From Wolbachia endosymbiont (group A) of Rhinocyllus conicus (lineage in GTDB: Bacteria; Pseudomonadota; Alphaproteobacteria; Rickettsiales; Anaplasmataceae), in the NCBI RefSeq assembly GCF_947250775.1, contig NZ_OX366349.1:1639909-1703908 (forward strand): DNA of 64,000 bases, read 5' to 3'. The notes under the pieces were generated by a model. The model had not been told where the DNA came from, ran no database searches, and worked only from the letters and a program-made list of their open reading frames with translations. Positions 16,010 through 24,752 of the stretch are shown here, in pieces. Both the position numbers and the translations under genes were made by a program. Position 1 is the stretch's first letter; the number at the start of each line of letters is the position of its first letter.

Positions 16010-18898
16010 TTGCAAAATTATACAAATGAAAAATTAAAAAAAAACATAGTTGATTCAAAGGACAGCGAAGCAAATAGCCTGGTTTATAAAACAGGTCATG
16101 CGTTGATAATGTACTTACAGGAAAAAGATCCTAGTTTATTAAGAGACTACCTAGATGCTTTACGTCAAGGTAACTCAGATGAGTCAAAAAGTTTCTTGAA
16201 AGACATAAAAGGACATGATGCTGACTTCAAAAGTTGGCTTGCTGAGAATGATACAGAAACTGCTATGGAAGAAATTAATGCCCTACAAGTTACAAAAGGA
16301 GATTTTATAGCAACTGGTCAAGAAATAGTGGGTGGAGAAATTAAAAACATATCCTACTATAAAGCAAATATAGAAAAAATAGATGGAGAAAACGTTGGAA
16401 GTTTTTCTCCTGTAGAACATGTTGCATTTCATGATGTTGCTCGCGCTGTTAATAGGGCAACAAATGATAACCTCGATATATCAAAGGAATATCATTTCTT
16501 AAAGGCAGTAAAAACTGCTGATGGGCAGGTTAAGCTGACTTACTCTGACCAACAAGGTAATGAATACCAAAACAGTTTAGAGTATAAAAATCAGGCTTTA
16601 AGGACATTGTCAAATTATGATGAGAATTTAAAAAAGACTTATGATGAGAGATTAGAAAATATGGATGAGCAGATTCGTAAGGAATCCGCTGAAGTAGGTG
16701 AAAAATACCATAAGCAAGAGATTTCTTATGAAAAACTTTTGGAACAATATAATTTCATTAATTCTTCCTCTCGATATGAAGAATTGAAAAGTTCCTTGCT
16801 CGATGAGATGATAAGCACTGGTTCAAAACAGTTAAAGTCAACTCAGAACATCGACGTAGAAAAGATGTTAGAAGAGATGATCAATATCGATTCAAACTTA
16901 ATCAGAGGTACTCACATTAATCTACAAGAAGGTAAGATTTTTTCTATGCAAGCTCATGGTCAAGGAGATATGGGTGCACTGTCTATATATGACGGAAATA
17001 CAAAGCTTGGAGAATTATTGAGCGAATCAGGATTTTTTAAGCAAGTTGAAGGCCAAACTAAAGAAACTTTTGTTTTTGAGGACATATTGCACAACTTAAA
17101 TGTTCAATATGATGGTGGTGCTTATATGGCGGTTACAAAAGAAAATGGTCATTATAAAGCTTCTCTGATAGATGGCAGAACAGTTGAACGCGATGAATAC
17201 TTTGATGAAGCACATTTACATGAAAATGAATTGTTGCATCCTAGCACTGGACACATCCAAAAAGATTTAGATTCTCTGCTCCTTAGAGGTACCAAAATTT
17301 TGAATCATCAGGATTCAAAGCATGCACAATATTCTGATGAGCAAAAGGCAAATGGAGTAATCGTGGAAAAAGGAAAACTACTGGATAATAAGGGAACCGA
17401 CAGGACAGACGACGATGTATACGAAGCGGTTGTAAAGCAAGGAGACGAGCGCTTACATGAATTCAAAAATATGGGCTTTTATATTACCGAAGAGGTGAAA
17501 AATGAAAGAGGTGAAATTACAAATGGAAGTAACTTGTTCATTCATGATCACGGAAAAAATGTGCGCTATGAGTTACCTGAAAAAGTTACTCATCTAAAGT
17601 TAGTGCAAAAGGATGGACAATATAAGTTAGCACCATCTGATTCTGAAGGGAGAGAGTATAATGGCATACCAGATGAATATAGATATATAGATCCAATATT
17701 TGCACATGAATATGAGAAGAGAGATTATTCCCATAAACATGTAAATGTGGGCCTTATAAACTTAGAGAAATATGGCTCTGGCAAACTTTTTGCTATAAAG
17801 TACGATCCAAATGATTACCAAATACAAAGAAACTCTAGCGGTGAAATAGTTAGAATAAAAGATCAAGCATATTTCACTAAAGTAAAACTATTTGATGGTG
17901 ATACTGATGAAGAAATTGGAATGTTATCTAATAATTTCCATAACTTCAAAGGGAAAATATTCTTTTCTGCTGACTACAACTACAGTTATAACGATTTCCT
18001 CGCATCTGTTTCTCCTCAAGTTGAAATTGAGGACATGGGGAATGGAAGTAAAAAAATAACTTTCGATCAAGGTGATGGCGATATCGGTGATACTAATAGA
18101 GGCTACACGGACTATCAGAGAATATTCACACAAGAGAAGCAAACCGAAAGTCCAGCACAACAAACAAGTGTAGGTAAAGTTGATGCAGAAGTTGATACTT
18201 CACATAGAACTACTAATGTTATTGCACAAGCCTCTGAAGAACAAGCTGTTATCAGAGAAGATGAAATGCAGTCTGATCAGTCAATTTCATCACAAAGTTT
18301 AACAAGAACGAAAAGAGCATCTTTAGTGGAGGAGAAAGAGCAGGTAGTGTTGAAAGACACAATCTTGAAAATAGAAAAGAGCTATGATCGAGATGTAGAA
18401 GGAAAGCACAAGGCAAATGTAATCATAGATTATAATGATGTGAAAGCCTTGTATAATAGAGCAGAAGGAGCGGAAAAGCAATCTGTGTTAAAGTTTTGGC
18501 ACAAATTGGCTGAATCAGGATATAGGGTTGGTGCTTTGCCAGAAGACAAATACTATTTTGAAAAAGGCAAATTCGTAATCCACGATAGTGGCGCAAAGAA
18601 ACTTATAGTGTTACCTGAGGATAAGGTATCCATCAAAATAATGAAGGATGGCAATCATTATGATCTAGCTATATCTAATAATGATAATGGTAAAGTGATA
18701 AGTAGCATTACCAAAATAGACAACTTAAACTATGAGTTGCTGTCAGATTCAAGTTATTTCAACTTAGAAACGCAAGATAGCACTATATTTTCAGGTCAAC
18801 ATAACGAATATAATCTTTATCTAGAGAATGGCTTTGCGAAAATGTTCGATTGCGCAAGCGATCATGTTTATCACGATCATAACTCAGCCTACATCTAA
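16010..18898 (+). CDS. Large phage-region protein with RTKR cleavage-like site
   Basis: A 962-residue, highly charged protein with no recognised domain. The frame is open from 15974 without an ATG; the listed start is TTG 16010, so the N-terminus is uncertain and may have been removed by the IS110 insertion upstream. Residues about 215-260 form a coiled coil. R766-T-K-R769 then A, followed by LVEEKEQ, resembles the RKKR|AVEED site of the ankyrin protein. Both sites follow a linker that begins DAEV and is rich in E, Q and S. The pair probably belongs to a eukaryotic-association type module of phage WO. Function unknown. Confidence 0.65.
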   Translation: MQNYTNEKLKKNIVDSKDSEANSLVYKTGHALIMYLQEKDPSLLRDYLDALRQGNSDESKSFLKDIKGHDADFKSWLAENDTETAMEEINALQVTKGDFIATGQEIVGGEIKNISYYKANIEKIDGENVGSFSPVEHVAFHDVARAVNRATNDNLDISKEYHFLKAVKTADGQVKLTYSDQQGNEYQNSLEYKNQALRTLSNYDENLKKTYDERLENMDEQIRKESAEVGEKYHKQEISYEKLLEQYNFINSSSRYEELKSSLLDEMISTGSKQLKSTQNIDVEKMLEEMINIDSNLIRGTHINLQEGKIFSMQAHGQGDMGALSIYDGNTKLGELLSESGFFKQVEGQTKETFVFEDILHNLNVQYDGGAYMAVTKENGHYKASLIDGRTVERDEYFDEAHLHENELLHPSTGHIQKDLDSLLLRGTKILNHQDSKHAQYSDEQKANGVIVEKGKLLDNKGTDRTDDDVYEAVVKQGDERLHEFKNMGFYITEEVKNERGEITNGSNLFIHDHGKNVRYELPEKVTHLKLVQKDGQYKLAPSDSEGREYNGIPDEYRYIDPIFAHEYEKRDYSHKHVNVGLINLEKYGSGKLFAIKYDPNDYQIQRNSSGEIVRIKDQAYFTKVKLFDGDTDEEIGMLSNNFHNFKGKIFFSADYNYSYNDFLASVSPQVEIEDMGNGSKKITFDQGDGDIGDTNRGYTDYQRIFTQEKQTESPAQQTSVGKVDAEVDTSHRTTNVIAQASEEQAVIREDEMQSDQSISSQSLTRTKRASLVEEKEQVVLKDTILKIEKSYDRDVEGKHKANVIIDYNDVKALYNRAEGAEKQSVLKFWHKLAESGYRVGALPEDKYYFEKGKFVIHDSGAKKLIVLPEDKVSIKIMKDGNHYDLAISNNDNGKVISSITKIDNLNYELLSDSSYFNLETQDSTIFSGQHNEYNLYLENGFAKMFDCASDHVYHDHNSAYI

Positions 18899-18946
18899 TA
18901 CATACAGGGAGGGCACTGCCCTCTTCTTGTCATCCCAGTCTGGGAT

Positions 18947-19272
18947 GGCTTTGTTGCATCGCTAGCTATAATGGATTAAAGATAAAAAAGATGGAGAATA
19001 TCAGTAGCTTATTATTCTGGTATTTATAACAAGAACGGTCAGTGAATACCTAAATTTGAGTAAAAGAAATTTCACTACCACTCACTAATCCGGCTAAAAT
19101 TCAAGAATTTCAATGCTTTAGCTATTTTCAATAGAATTAAGTTTATTAATATAAATAATAAATTACTATTCTTAAATTTGATCAGATTGATTGCAAAAAA
19201 ACAAGATTTTCAATAGGTTGCTTATAATCCTAGCTATAGTTAGCCTTTCATAAGTAGCGATGCAACAAAGCC
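18947..19272 (+). mobile_element. MITE, 326 bp, copy 1
   Basis: Begins GGCTTTGTTGCATCGCTAGC and ends, on the other strand, GGCTTTGTTGCATCGCTACT: 18-bp terminal inverted repeats shared in the first 17 bp with the IS903-like element at 7564. No reading frame of note. Flanks are GTCTGGGAT and CACTGGGAT, similar but not identical, so this copy has either mutated or recombined with copy 2, which lies 55 bp away in the same orientation. Confidence 0.9.
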
Positions 19273-19327
19273 CACTGGGATCTAGCCTTTATTATTTGGT
19301 TGAAATTAAGTCTTCTGGATCCCAGTG

Positions 19328-19653
19328 GGCTTTGTTGCATCGCTAGCTATGATGGATTAAAGATAAAAAAGATGGAGAATATCAGTAGCTTATTATTCTG
19401 GTATTTATAACAAGAACGGTCAGTGAATACCTAAATTTGAGTAAAAGAAATTTCACTACCACTCACTAATCCGGCTAAAATTCAAGAATTTCAATGCTTT
19501 AGCTATTTTCAATAGAATTAAGTTTATTAATATAAATAATAAATTACTATTCTTAAATTTGATCAGGTTGATTGCAAAAAAACAAGATTTTCAATAGGTT
19601 GCTTATAATCCTAGCTATAGTTAGCCTTTCATAAGTAGCGATGCAACAAAGCC
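19328..19653 (+). mobile_element. MITE, 326 bp, copy 2
   Basis: Nearly identical to copy 1 (one A to G change seen at GATCAGGTTG). Flanked by a perfect 9-bp duplication ATCCCAGTG (19319-19327 and 19654-19662). The target is the stem of a WPE palindrome: ATCCCAGTG continues on the right as TCACGCACTGGGAT. Confidence 0.92.
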
Positions 19654-19814
19654 ATCCCAGTGTCACGCACTGGGATGACAAAAAAAGGAGCACTGGTTCA
19701 CCTTATGACGGTGTCATCCTAATACCTTCCCCTGTCATCCAAGTAGCTAACACTGGGATCTCATTTTACTTTATGATGATGTCATGAAAGTAGCCTTCTT
19801 CTTGTATCTTGTCA

Positions 19815-20785
19815 GATGTTTTTCTCTCATTTATAAGCAAAAAAGGAAAGCGTGAAACTAGAAAAAGAAGCTTTAAGAACGATGGTTTCAAAGTCTACTG
19901 AATTTTCTACACAAACATAATGTAGAAAAAGTAAAAACCTGCATGGAATCTACTGGTTGTTATAGCGAAGCACTGGCTGAATTTCTACACAATGCTGGAC
20001 ATTTTGTAAGTGTTGTAAATCCTTATTGCATAAAATCTTATGCAAGGAGTAAGCTGATACGACAAAAGAATGATCAGACCGATGCAGAAGTTATTGCTGA
20101 TTATTGCCAAAGACAGGAACCTTCTAGTTGGACACCACCTTCTCCTGAAATGAAAAAATTAAAACATCTTTATCGTTGCTCAGTTGCGTTAAAAGATGAG
20201 TTAACATTAGTAAATAACCACTTAGAAAAAAAAGAGAGACTGCCTAAAGAAGTTGCAAATGCTTGGGAAGACCTTGCAATGAATATAGCTCAAAAAATAG
20301 AAACAATAAAAAACTCCGTACGTGAACTATTAAATCAACACAAAGAATTGTTGGAAAATTTTCAACTTCTATTGACTATTCCAGGCATAGGAGAAGAATC
20401 AGCAATAGCTATTTTAGCTGAAGTTTCTGATATAGAGGTTTTTAGAGATGCCAGGCAATTGGCAGCATATACAGGAGTTATACCACGAAATATGACGTCA
20501 GGTTCCTCTGTATATGCCAAACCCAGATTAAGTAAATCCGGTTCACAAACATTACGTAAGGCACTTTTCTTTCCTGCCATAGTAGCTAAGAATCACAATC
20601 CTATCATTATGAGCTTTTGCCAAAGATTAAAGGAAAAGGGTAAGCATAATATGGCCATCGTTGGTGCTGCAATGCGTAAGCTACTCCATATCATTTTCGG
20701 TATTCTGACATCCAAAAGTGCTTTTGATCCTAACCATATCAAAAACTACAGGGCTAGGAGGTTGACTGAAGGTTTAGTACTTTAA
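19815..20785 (+). pseudogene. IS110-family transposase, 5' damaged
   Basis: The long frame 19943-20785 (280 codons) starts inside the protein (MESTGCYSEALAEFLHN). Upstream, DVFLSFISKKGKRETRKRSF...GFKVY can be read in another frame from about 19815 to a stop near 19905, so one frameshift and loss of the extreme N-terminus break the gene. The D of the first DEDD motif is missing. The middle (QTDAEVIADYC) and the end (LTIPGIGEESAIAIL, IPRNMTSGSSVYAKPRLSK) are well kept. It is a different subgroup from the IS110 at 14904. Confidence 0.8.
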
Positions 20786-20852
20786 AATCAAAAATGCTTC
20801 CTATCTATCTTATGTAAAGTGGTATCTTACACAAATTTATTGAATGTTGTTG

Positions 20853-20931
20853 GTTAGTGGATATGTTGATAAGTAAACTTCATCTGTTTTGTGCGTATAA
20901 AACTAATTTACTTATCAACATATCCACTAAC
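20853..20931. repeat. Perfect 25-bp inverted repeat with 29-nt loop
   Basis: The arm at 20853-20877 starts GTTAGTGGATATGTTGATAA and pairs without mismatch to 20907-20931. It lies about 70 nt after the IS110 remnant. It could be an end structure of that element or a strong transcription stop without a T-tract. Nothing else is seen between 20786 and 21020. Confidence 0.85.
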
Positions 20932-21026
20932 TATAATCTGTGTACTGTTACACAATTGGAAGTATTTTTTGATTTTATGATGCAACTTGGGAAATTTTTA
21001 TAATTTTTTTGTTGACTAACAAGACG

Positions 21027-21297
21027 GTATCTCCTGTCATCCCAGTGCCCAGACACTGGGATCCATTTTGCATGTAATTCCGCTATAGTATTATGTTTTA
21101 GTGTAAAGTTTGGTATTTATCCATTAAGTTCGTTTGCGAGCAAAGTTCGCTAGATTCCAGTGTCAAGCACTGGGATGACAAAAAAAGGAGCACTGGGATG
21201 ACAGCAGTCCTACGTCATACCGCGATTCATTCCTACGTCATACCGCGATTCATTCGCGGTATCTCTTAACATAGATCCCGCTAACAAGCAGCGGGAT
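21027..21297. repeat. Cluster of WPE-type palindromes
   Basis: Contains ATCCCAGTGCCCAGACACTGGGAT (about 21038-21062), a CCAGTGTCAAGCACTGG hairpin (about 21157-21173) and two partly duplicated ACCGCGATTCATT units followed by ATCCCGCTAACAAGCAGCGGGAT. The last hairpin is cut at its final AT by the serine-recombinase element; its continuation GACACC is found at 23591. Fills 20932-21297 with no gene. Confidence 0.8.
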
Positions 21298-21429
21298 TAC
21301 CCCGCCAACAATGTTGCAAAAAACGTAAAATTAGAGAAAAGCATTTCTCGAAAACTTCTATGTCCAAAAACAAGAGTGCCATTTATTTATAGTGCCAACA
21401 ATCAATTAACCATCAGTTTCAATGAATGA
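21298..21429 (+). other. Displaced C-terminal tail of recombinase, copy 1
   Basis: A 43-codon frame with no start codon runs from the first base of the element to TGA (YPANNVAKNVKLEKSISRKL, then LCPKTRVPFIY...SFNE). If the element ends are joined through AT, it continues the recombinase frame exactly. A diverged version with the same stop is in the decayed copy (55699-55829). See the findings. Confidence 0.75.
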
Positions 21430-21616
21430 TATGAACATATTATTTCAAGGAAAGTTCATGGGAAATAAGAGATTAGCTATACGGATTAGCTGTAGCTATG
21501 AAACTAACCGGTTGGCAGAAAAGTATTTGTTAGATGCTTATGAAAAAGCCGTGTCAAAGCAAGTAAGCCAAAAAAATTTAAAACATAAAAATGGGATGGC
21601 TTTGTTGCATCGCTAG
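21422..21616 (+). CDS. Small element protein, cut by MITE (copy 1)
   Basis: The frame opens at ATG 21422, overlapping the end of the tail frame, or more likely at ATG 21458 (MGNKRLAIRISCSYETNRLA). It resembles the small protein of copies 2-4 up to KHKNG and then runs into the MITE and stops. The homologue in the decayed copy (MGNKKLIVCIRCSYEVNRLA) shows that this peptide is a real, conserved part of the element. Function unknown; possibly a directionality or accessory factor. Confidence 0.5.
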   Translation: MNDMNILFQGKFMGNKRLAIRISCSYETNRLAEKYLLDAYEKAVSKQVSQKNLKHKNGMALLHR

Positions 21617-21923
21617 CTATGATGGATTAAAGATAAAAAAGATGGAGAATATCAGTAGCTTATTATTCTGGTATTTATAACAAGAACGGTCAGTGAATAC
21701 CTAAATTTGAGTAAAAGAAATTTCACTACCACTCACTAATCCGGCTAAAATTCAAGAATTTCAATGCTTTAGCTATTTTCAATAGAATTAAGTTTATTAA
21801 TATAAATAATAAATTACTATTCTTAAATTTGATCAGATTGATTGCAAAAAAACAAGATTTTCAATAGGTTGCTTATAATCCTAGCTATAGTTAGCCTTTC
21901 ATAAGTAGCGATGCAACAAAGCC
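21598..21923 (+). mobile_element. MITE, 326 bp, copy 3, inside serine element
   Basis: Same 326-bp sequence as copies 1, 2 and 4, flanked by a perfect 9-bp duplication AAATGGGAT (21589-21597 and 21924-21932). Copies 2 and 3 of the serine element (28091 on, 37661 on) show the empty site with a single AAATGGGAT, which proves the insertion precisely. The recombinase ribosome site CAAGGAGG is retained downstream. Confidence 0.95.
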
Positions 21924-21946
21924 AAATGGGATTCAAGGAGGATCAA

Positions 21947-23722
21947 ATGGTAACAGTGAGTTTATATGCAAGAGTTTCTTCGGGGAAACAAGCACAAGAA
22001 AATACAATAGCAAGTCAAGTTGCAGCTTTAGAGAAGCAAATTAGTACGGATGGATACAAATTATTAAGTGAGTATAAATTTATTGATAATGGCTACAGTG
22101 GATCTAATCTAGTCCGTCCTGATCTAGAAAAGTTACGTGATAAAGTAACAGAAGGTAAAATTGATAGAATTTACATTCATTCACCTGATCGCTTATCTAG
22201 AAAATATGCATATCAAATGGTATTACTTGAAGAATTTGAGAAAGCAGGAGCAGAAACGGTTTTCTTAAATTATGAGATTAACGATAATCCAGAATCTCAA
22301 TTGCTGTTACAAATGCAAGGTATGATAGCAGAATATGAACGAGCGAAAATTATGGAACGAAGTCGTCGCGGAAAGATTTATGCAGCTAATAAAGGTTGTG
22401 TAAGCGTAATGGGAGGAGCTCCTTATGGTTATCGTTATATAGATAAATATATGGGAGGAGGACAAGCTTTATTTGAAATAAACGAAGAAGAAGCTAATGT
22501 TGTTAGGAAAGTATTTTTGTGGATAGGAAGAGAAAGGACAAGTATTGGGGAAGTGTGTCGTCGGCTAAACACTATGTCTATTATAACACGAACAGGAAAA
22601 AAGTACTGGGATAGAAGTGTGATTTGGGGTATGTTAAAAAATCCTGCTTACAAAGGACAAGCGGCTTTTGGTAAAACAAAAGTAGGTATAAAGTTACAAC
22701 ATATCAGACCACAGAAACATTCTTGTGAACAACCGAAAGATAATTACTCTACCTATTCTGTTGAAAAAGCAAATTGGATTTATGTTAAAGTGCCAAATAT
22801 AGTGGACGAAGATGTATTTGATATAGTTCAAGAACAATTAGCTGAGAATAGAAAAATAGCAAGGACAAGAGAAAGAGGAGCAAAATATTTACTACAAGGT
22901 TTAATCGTATGTAAGCGTTGTCGTTATGCATATTACGGAAGTCCTGTAAGAAATAAGCGAGGAGAAAAAATTGATCATTATGCTTATTATCGTTGTATTG
23001 GTAGAGATTCTTACCGTTTTGGTGGTAATAAAATTTGTGATAATAAACACATTCGTACAGATGCATTAGAAACAGCCGTTTGGGAAGAGGTTAAGCATTT
23101 ATTGAAAAATCCAAATAGGGTTTTAGAAGAATACAGGCGTAGACTTTCAGAGCTTAAAAAATCATCATGGGATCAAAAAAGCGATTTACTAGAGAAACAA
23201 GAAAATAAATTAAAACGTGGTATTGCTAGACTTATTGATAGTTATGCTCAAGAATATATTAATCAAGAAGAATTTGAACCACGAATTAAAGCAATGAAAC
23301 AAAGTTTAAAAACAATTGAAGAGGAGAAGAAAAGGATATTCGATCAAAAGAAATTAAAACAGGAATTAACTTTGGTTGTAACCAATTTAGAAGACTTTTC
23401 TTCCAATATTACATCAAACCTTGATAACGCAGACTGGCTAACTAAACGTGATATTATTAGAACGTTAGTCAAGAGAATTGAAATTAACCTTGAGGACGTA
23501 AATGTGGTATTTCGTGTAAAAGAGCTACCAAACTCTCCTGGAAATAATCGAGAAGAAAAGAAAAATTTGCAACATTGTTGGCGGGGTAATGACACCCTTT
23601 CTAGTAGAGGTTGCTCTCAAATCACAACGTGCATACAACTGCAGCGGCATGATGTTTTATTTATTATAGCTATAACACTAAAGTTTACAGTTGAAACAAA
23701 CCACTTGGCCACGTGGAACTGA
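21947..23722 (+). CDS. Large serine recombinase, copy 1
   Basis: Start ATG 21947 with AAGGAGGA just upstream. Residues 1-140 are the resolvase domain: VSLYARVSSGKQAQE with the catalytic serine, HSPDRLSRKYAYQ, and QGMIAEYERAKIMERSRRGK. The recombinase domain (PYGYRYI..., WGMLKNPAYKGQA) follows, then a zinc ribbon (LIVCKRCRYAYYG, ICDNKHIRTDALE) and a long coiled coil near 400-480. The protein reaches the right inverted repeat at ...LQHCWRGN (residue 548) without a stop and continues 43 residues into host DNA, overlapping the 3' end of trhO antisense. Sequence is identical to copies 2 and 3 as far as I can compare. Confidence 0.9.
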   Translation: MVTVSLYARVSSGKQAQENTIASQVAALEKQISTDGYKLLSEYKFIDNGYSGSNLVRPDLEKLRDKVTEGKIDRIYIHSPDRLSRKYAYQMVLLEEFEKAGAETVFLNYEINDNPESQLLLQMQGMIAEYERAKIMERSRRGKIYAANKGCVSVMGGAPYGYRYIDKYMGGGQALFEINEEEANVVRKVFLWIGRERTSIGEVCRRLNTMSIITRTGKKYWDRSVIWGMLKNPAYKGQAAFGKTKVGIKLQHIRPQKHSCEQPKDNYSTYSVEKANWIYVKVPNIVDEDVFDIVQEQLAENRKIARTRERGAKYLLQGLIVCKRCRYAYYGSPVRNKRGEKIDHYAYYRCIGRDSYRFGGNKICDNKHIRTDALETAVWEEVKHLLKNPNRVLEEYRRRLSELKKSSWDQKSDLLEKQENKLKRGIARLIDSYAQEYINQEEFEPRIKAMKQSLKTIEEEKKRIFDQKKLKQELTLVVTNLEDFSSNITSNLDNADWLTKRDIIRTLVKRIEINLEDVNVVFRVKELPNSPGNNREEKKNLQHCWRGNDTLSSRGCSQITTCIQLQRHDVLFIIAITLKFTVETNHLATWN

Positions 23723-24484
23723 CTTCAGCTTGTCCGTTGAAACTTGATTTGAGCAGAGTATGCATTTTATTGTGTTGCTTGGAGTAAGTGAGTTATCAAC
23801 AGCAATTCTATCATCAAAAACAAAACACTCACCTTTCCAATTACCATTTTTATTATAAGTTTTTTCAAGGTAAGAAAGAATGCCGCCTTTCAGGTGGTAT
23901 ACATTGTTAAATCCAAGATTTTTCATGTACGCTGTTGATTTTTCGCATCTAATCCCACCAGTGCAGTACATAGCTACTTTCAGGTCTTTACTCTCAGAGA
24001 AAGACTTTGCCCACTCAGGAAAATCGCGAAAACGCTGAGTATGTGGATTGATTGCATTTTTAAACTTGCCTAATTTCACTTCATACTCATTTCGTGTATC
24101 TATTACTAAAACGTCAGGTTGAGAAGTAAAATCATCCCAATGCTCTGGATCAACATATTTACCCTTAAGGGAAATATCAAGATTGCCTACACCAAGATTC
24201 ACAATCTCTCTTTTTAATTTTACCTTCATCTTGCTAAATGGTTGATATTCTGCTGCACTCTCTTTCCATGTAAGGTCCCTTAGCCTATAATCAGAACGTA
24301 GAAAATCGAATATTTTATCAATCGCGTTTCTTTCACCAGATACGGTTGCATTAATACCCTCTTCTGCAAGGAGTATAGTACCCTTTAATTCAATGTCGTC
24401 GCATGCAGTTTTTATTTCGTCTTTCATGTCATAATAATTAGAGAGTTCTACAAAGTGATAGAAAGTTGCAATGACGAAGCTCAT
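23678..24484 (-). CDS. trhO: tRNA uridine(34) hydroxylase (rhodanese-like)
   Basis: A 268-residue protein of the TrhO/YceA family, which hydroxylates U34 of tRNAs in an oxygen-dependent way. The N-terminal acylphosphatase-like part has ELKGTILLAEEGINATVSG. The rhodanese domain has VIDTRNEYEVKLGKFKNAI and the active-site loop AMYCTGGIRCEKSTAYM with the essential cysteine. The C-terminus has paired cysteines (CILCSNQ...VCFNC), as usual. Its last codons overlap the read-through part of recombinase copy 1 on the other strand. Confidence 0.92.
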   Translation of the reverse strand: MSFVIATFYHFVELSNYYDMKDEIKTACDDIELKGTILLAEEGINATVSGERNAIDKIFDFLRSDYRLRDLTWKESAAEYQPFSKMKVKLKREIVNLGVGNLDISLKGKYVDPEHWDDFTSQPDVLVIDTRNEYEVKLGKFKNAINPHTQRFRDFPEWAKSFSESKDLKVAMYCTGGIRCEKSTAYMKNLGFNNVYHLKGGILSYLEKTYNKNGNWKGECFVFDDRIAVDNSLTPSNTIKCILCSNQVSTDKLKSVPRGQVVCFNCKL

Positions 24485-24600
24485 GATTATTCACTTATCA
24501 ACTAAAAACATGATATACAAAATTATAAAGATATTCAATAGTACGGCTGTTATAGCTAAAGTGGCTTGGGTTTACCTACAATTTGAAAAACAACAAATTC

Positions 24601-24666
24601 GTCATTCCGCTACTCGTTAGCGGAATCTATGCTGAGATACCGCGAATGAATCGCGGTATGACGTAG
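24601..24666. repeat. WPE-type double palindrome
   Basis: Arms ATTCCGCTACTCGTTAGCGGAAT and ATACCGCGAATGAATCGCGGTAT in the orientation opposite to the 12059 unit. It lies between trhO and the ABC permease gene. The rest of 24485-24752 shows nothing else. Confidence 0.8.
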
Positions 24667-24752
24667 GGAAACCTTTCTTGGGTTAGCTATAATTACTGGA
24701 TATCTTCAGTTTTTACATATAACATTTTAATATCAAATATAGATCCAAATTA

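Larger units (their letters stand above)
21298..23588 (+). mobile_element. Serine-recombinase element, copy 1 (with nested MITE)
   Basis: Ends are 23-bp perfect inverted repeats beginning TACCCCGCCAACAATGTTGC. Without the MITE and its 9-bp duplication it is 1956 bp, the same as copies 2 and 3. The dinucleotide AT flanks both ends (21296-21297, 23589-23590). Removing the element rebuilds GCGGG-AT-GACACC, a WPE stem sequence seen intact elsewhere in the window. Contents in order: recombinase C-terminal tail frame, small protein gene, recombinase gene open to the right end. Confidence 0.9.

Noticed and set aside
18947..19653. Two adjacent MITEs as a CRISPR-like or satellite array
   Set aside because: Units are 326 bp with transposon ends and target duplications; the spacing is a single 55-bp WPE-derived piece. 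No CRISPR array was seen anywhere in the window.
22785..23066. A 93-residue antisense frame inside each serine recombinase copy
   Set aside because: It is present three times only because the DNA is triplicated; it is a shadow of the zinc-ribbon coding region, with His/Tyr bias from the complementary codons.
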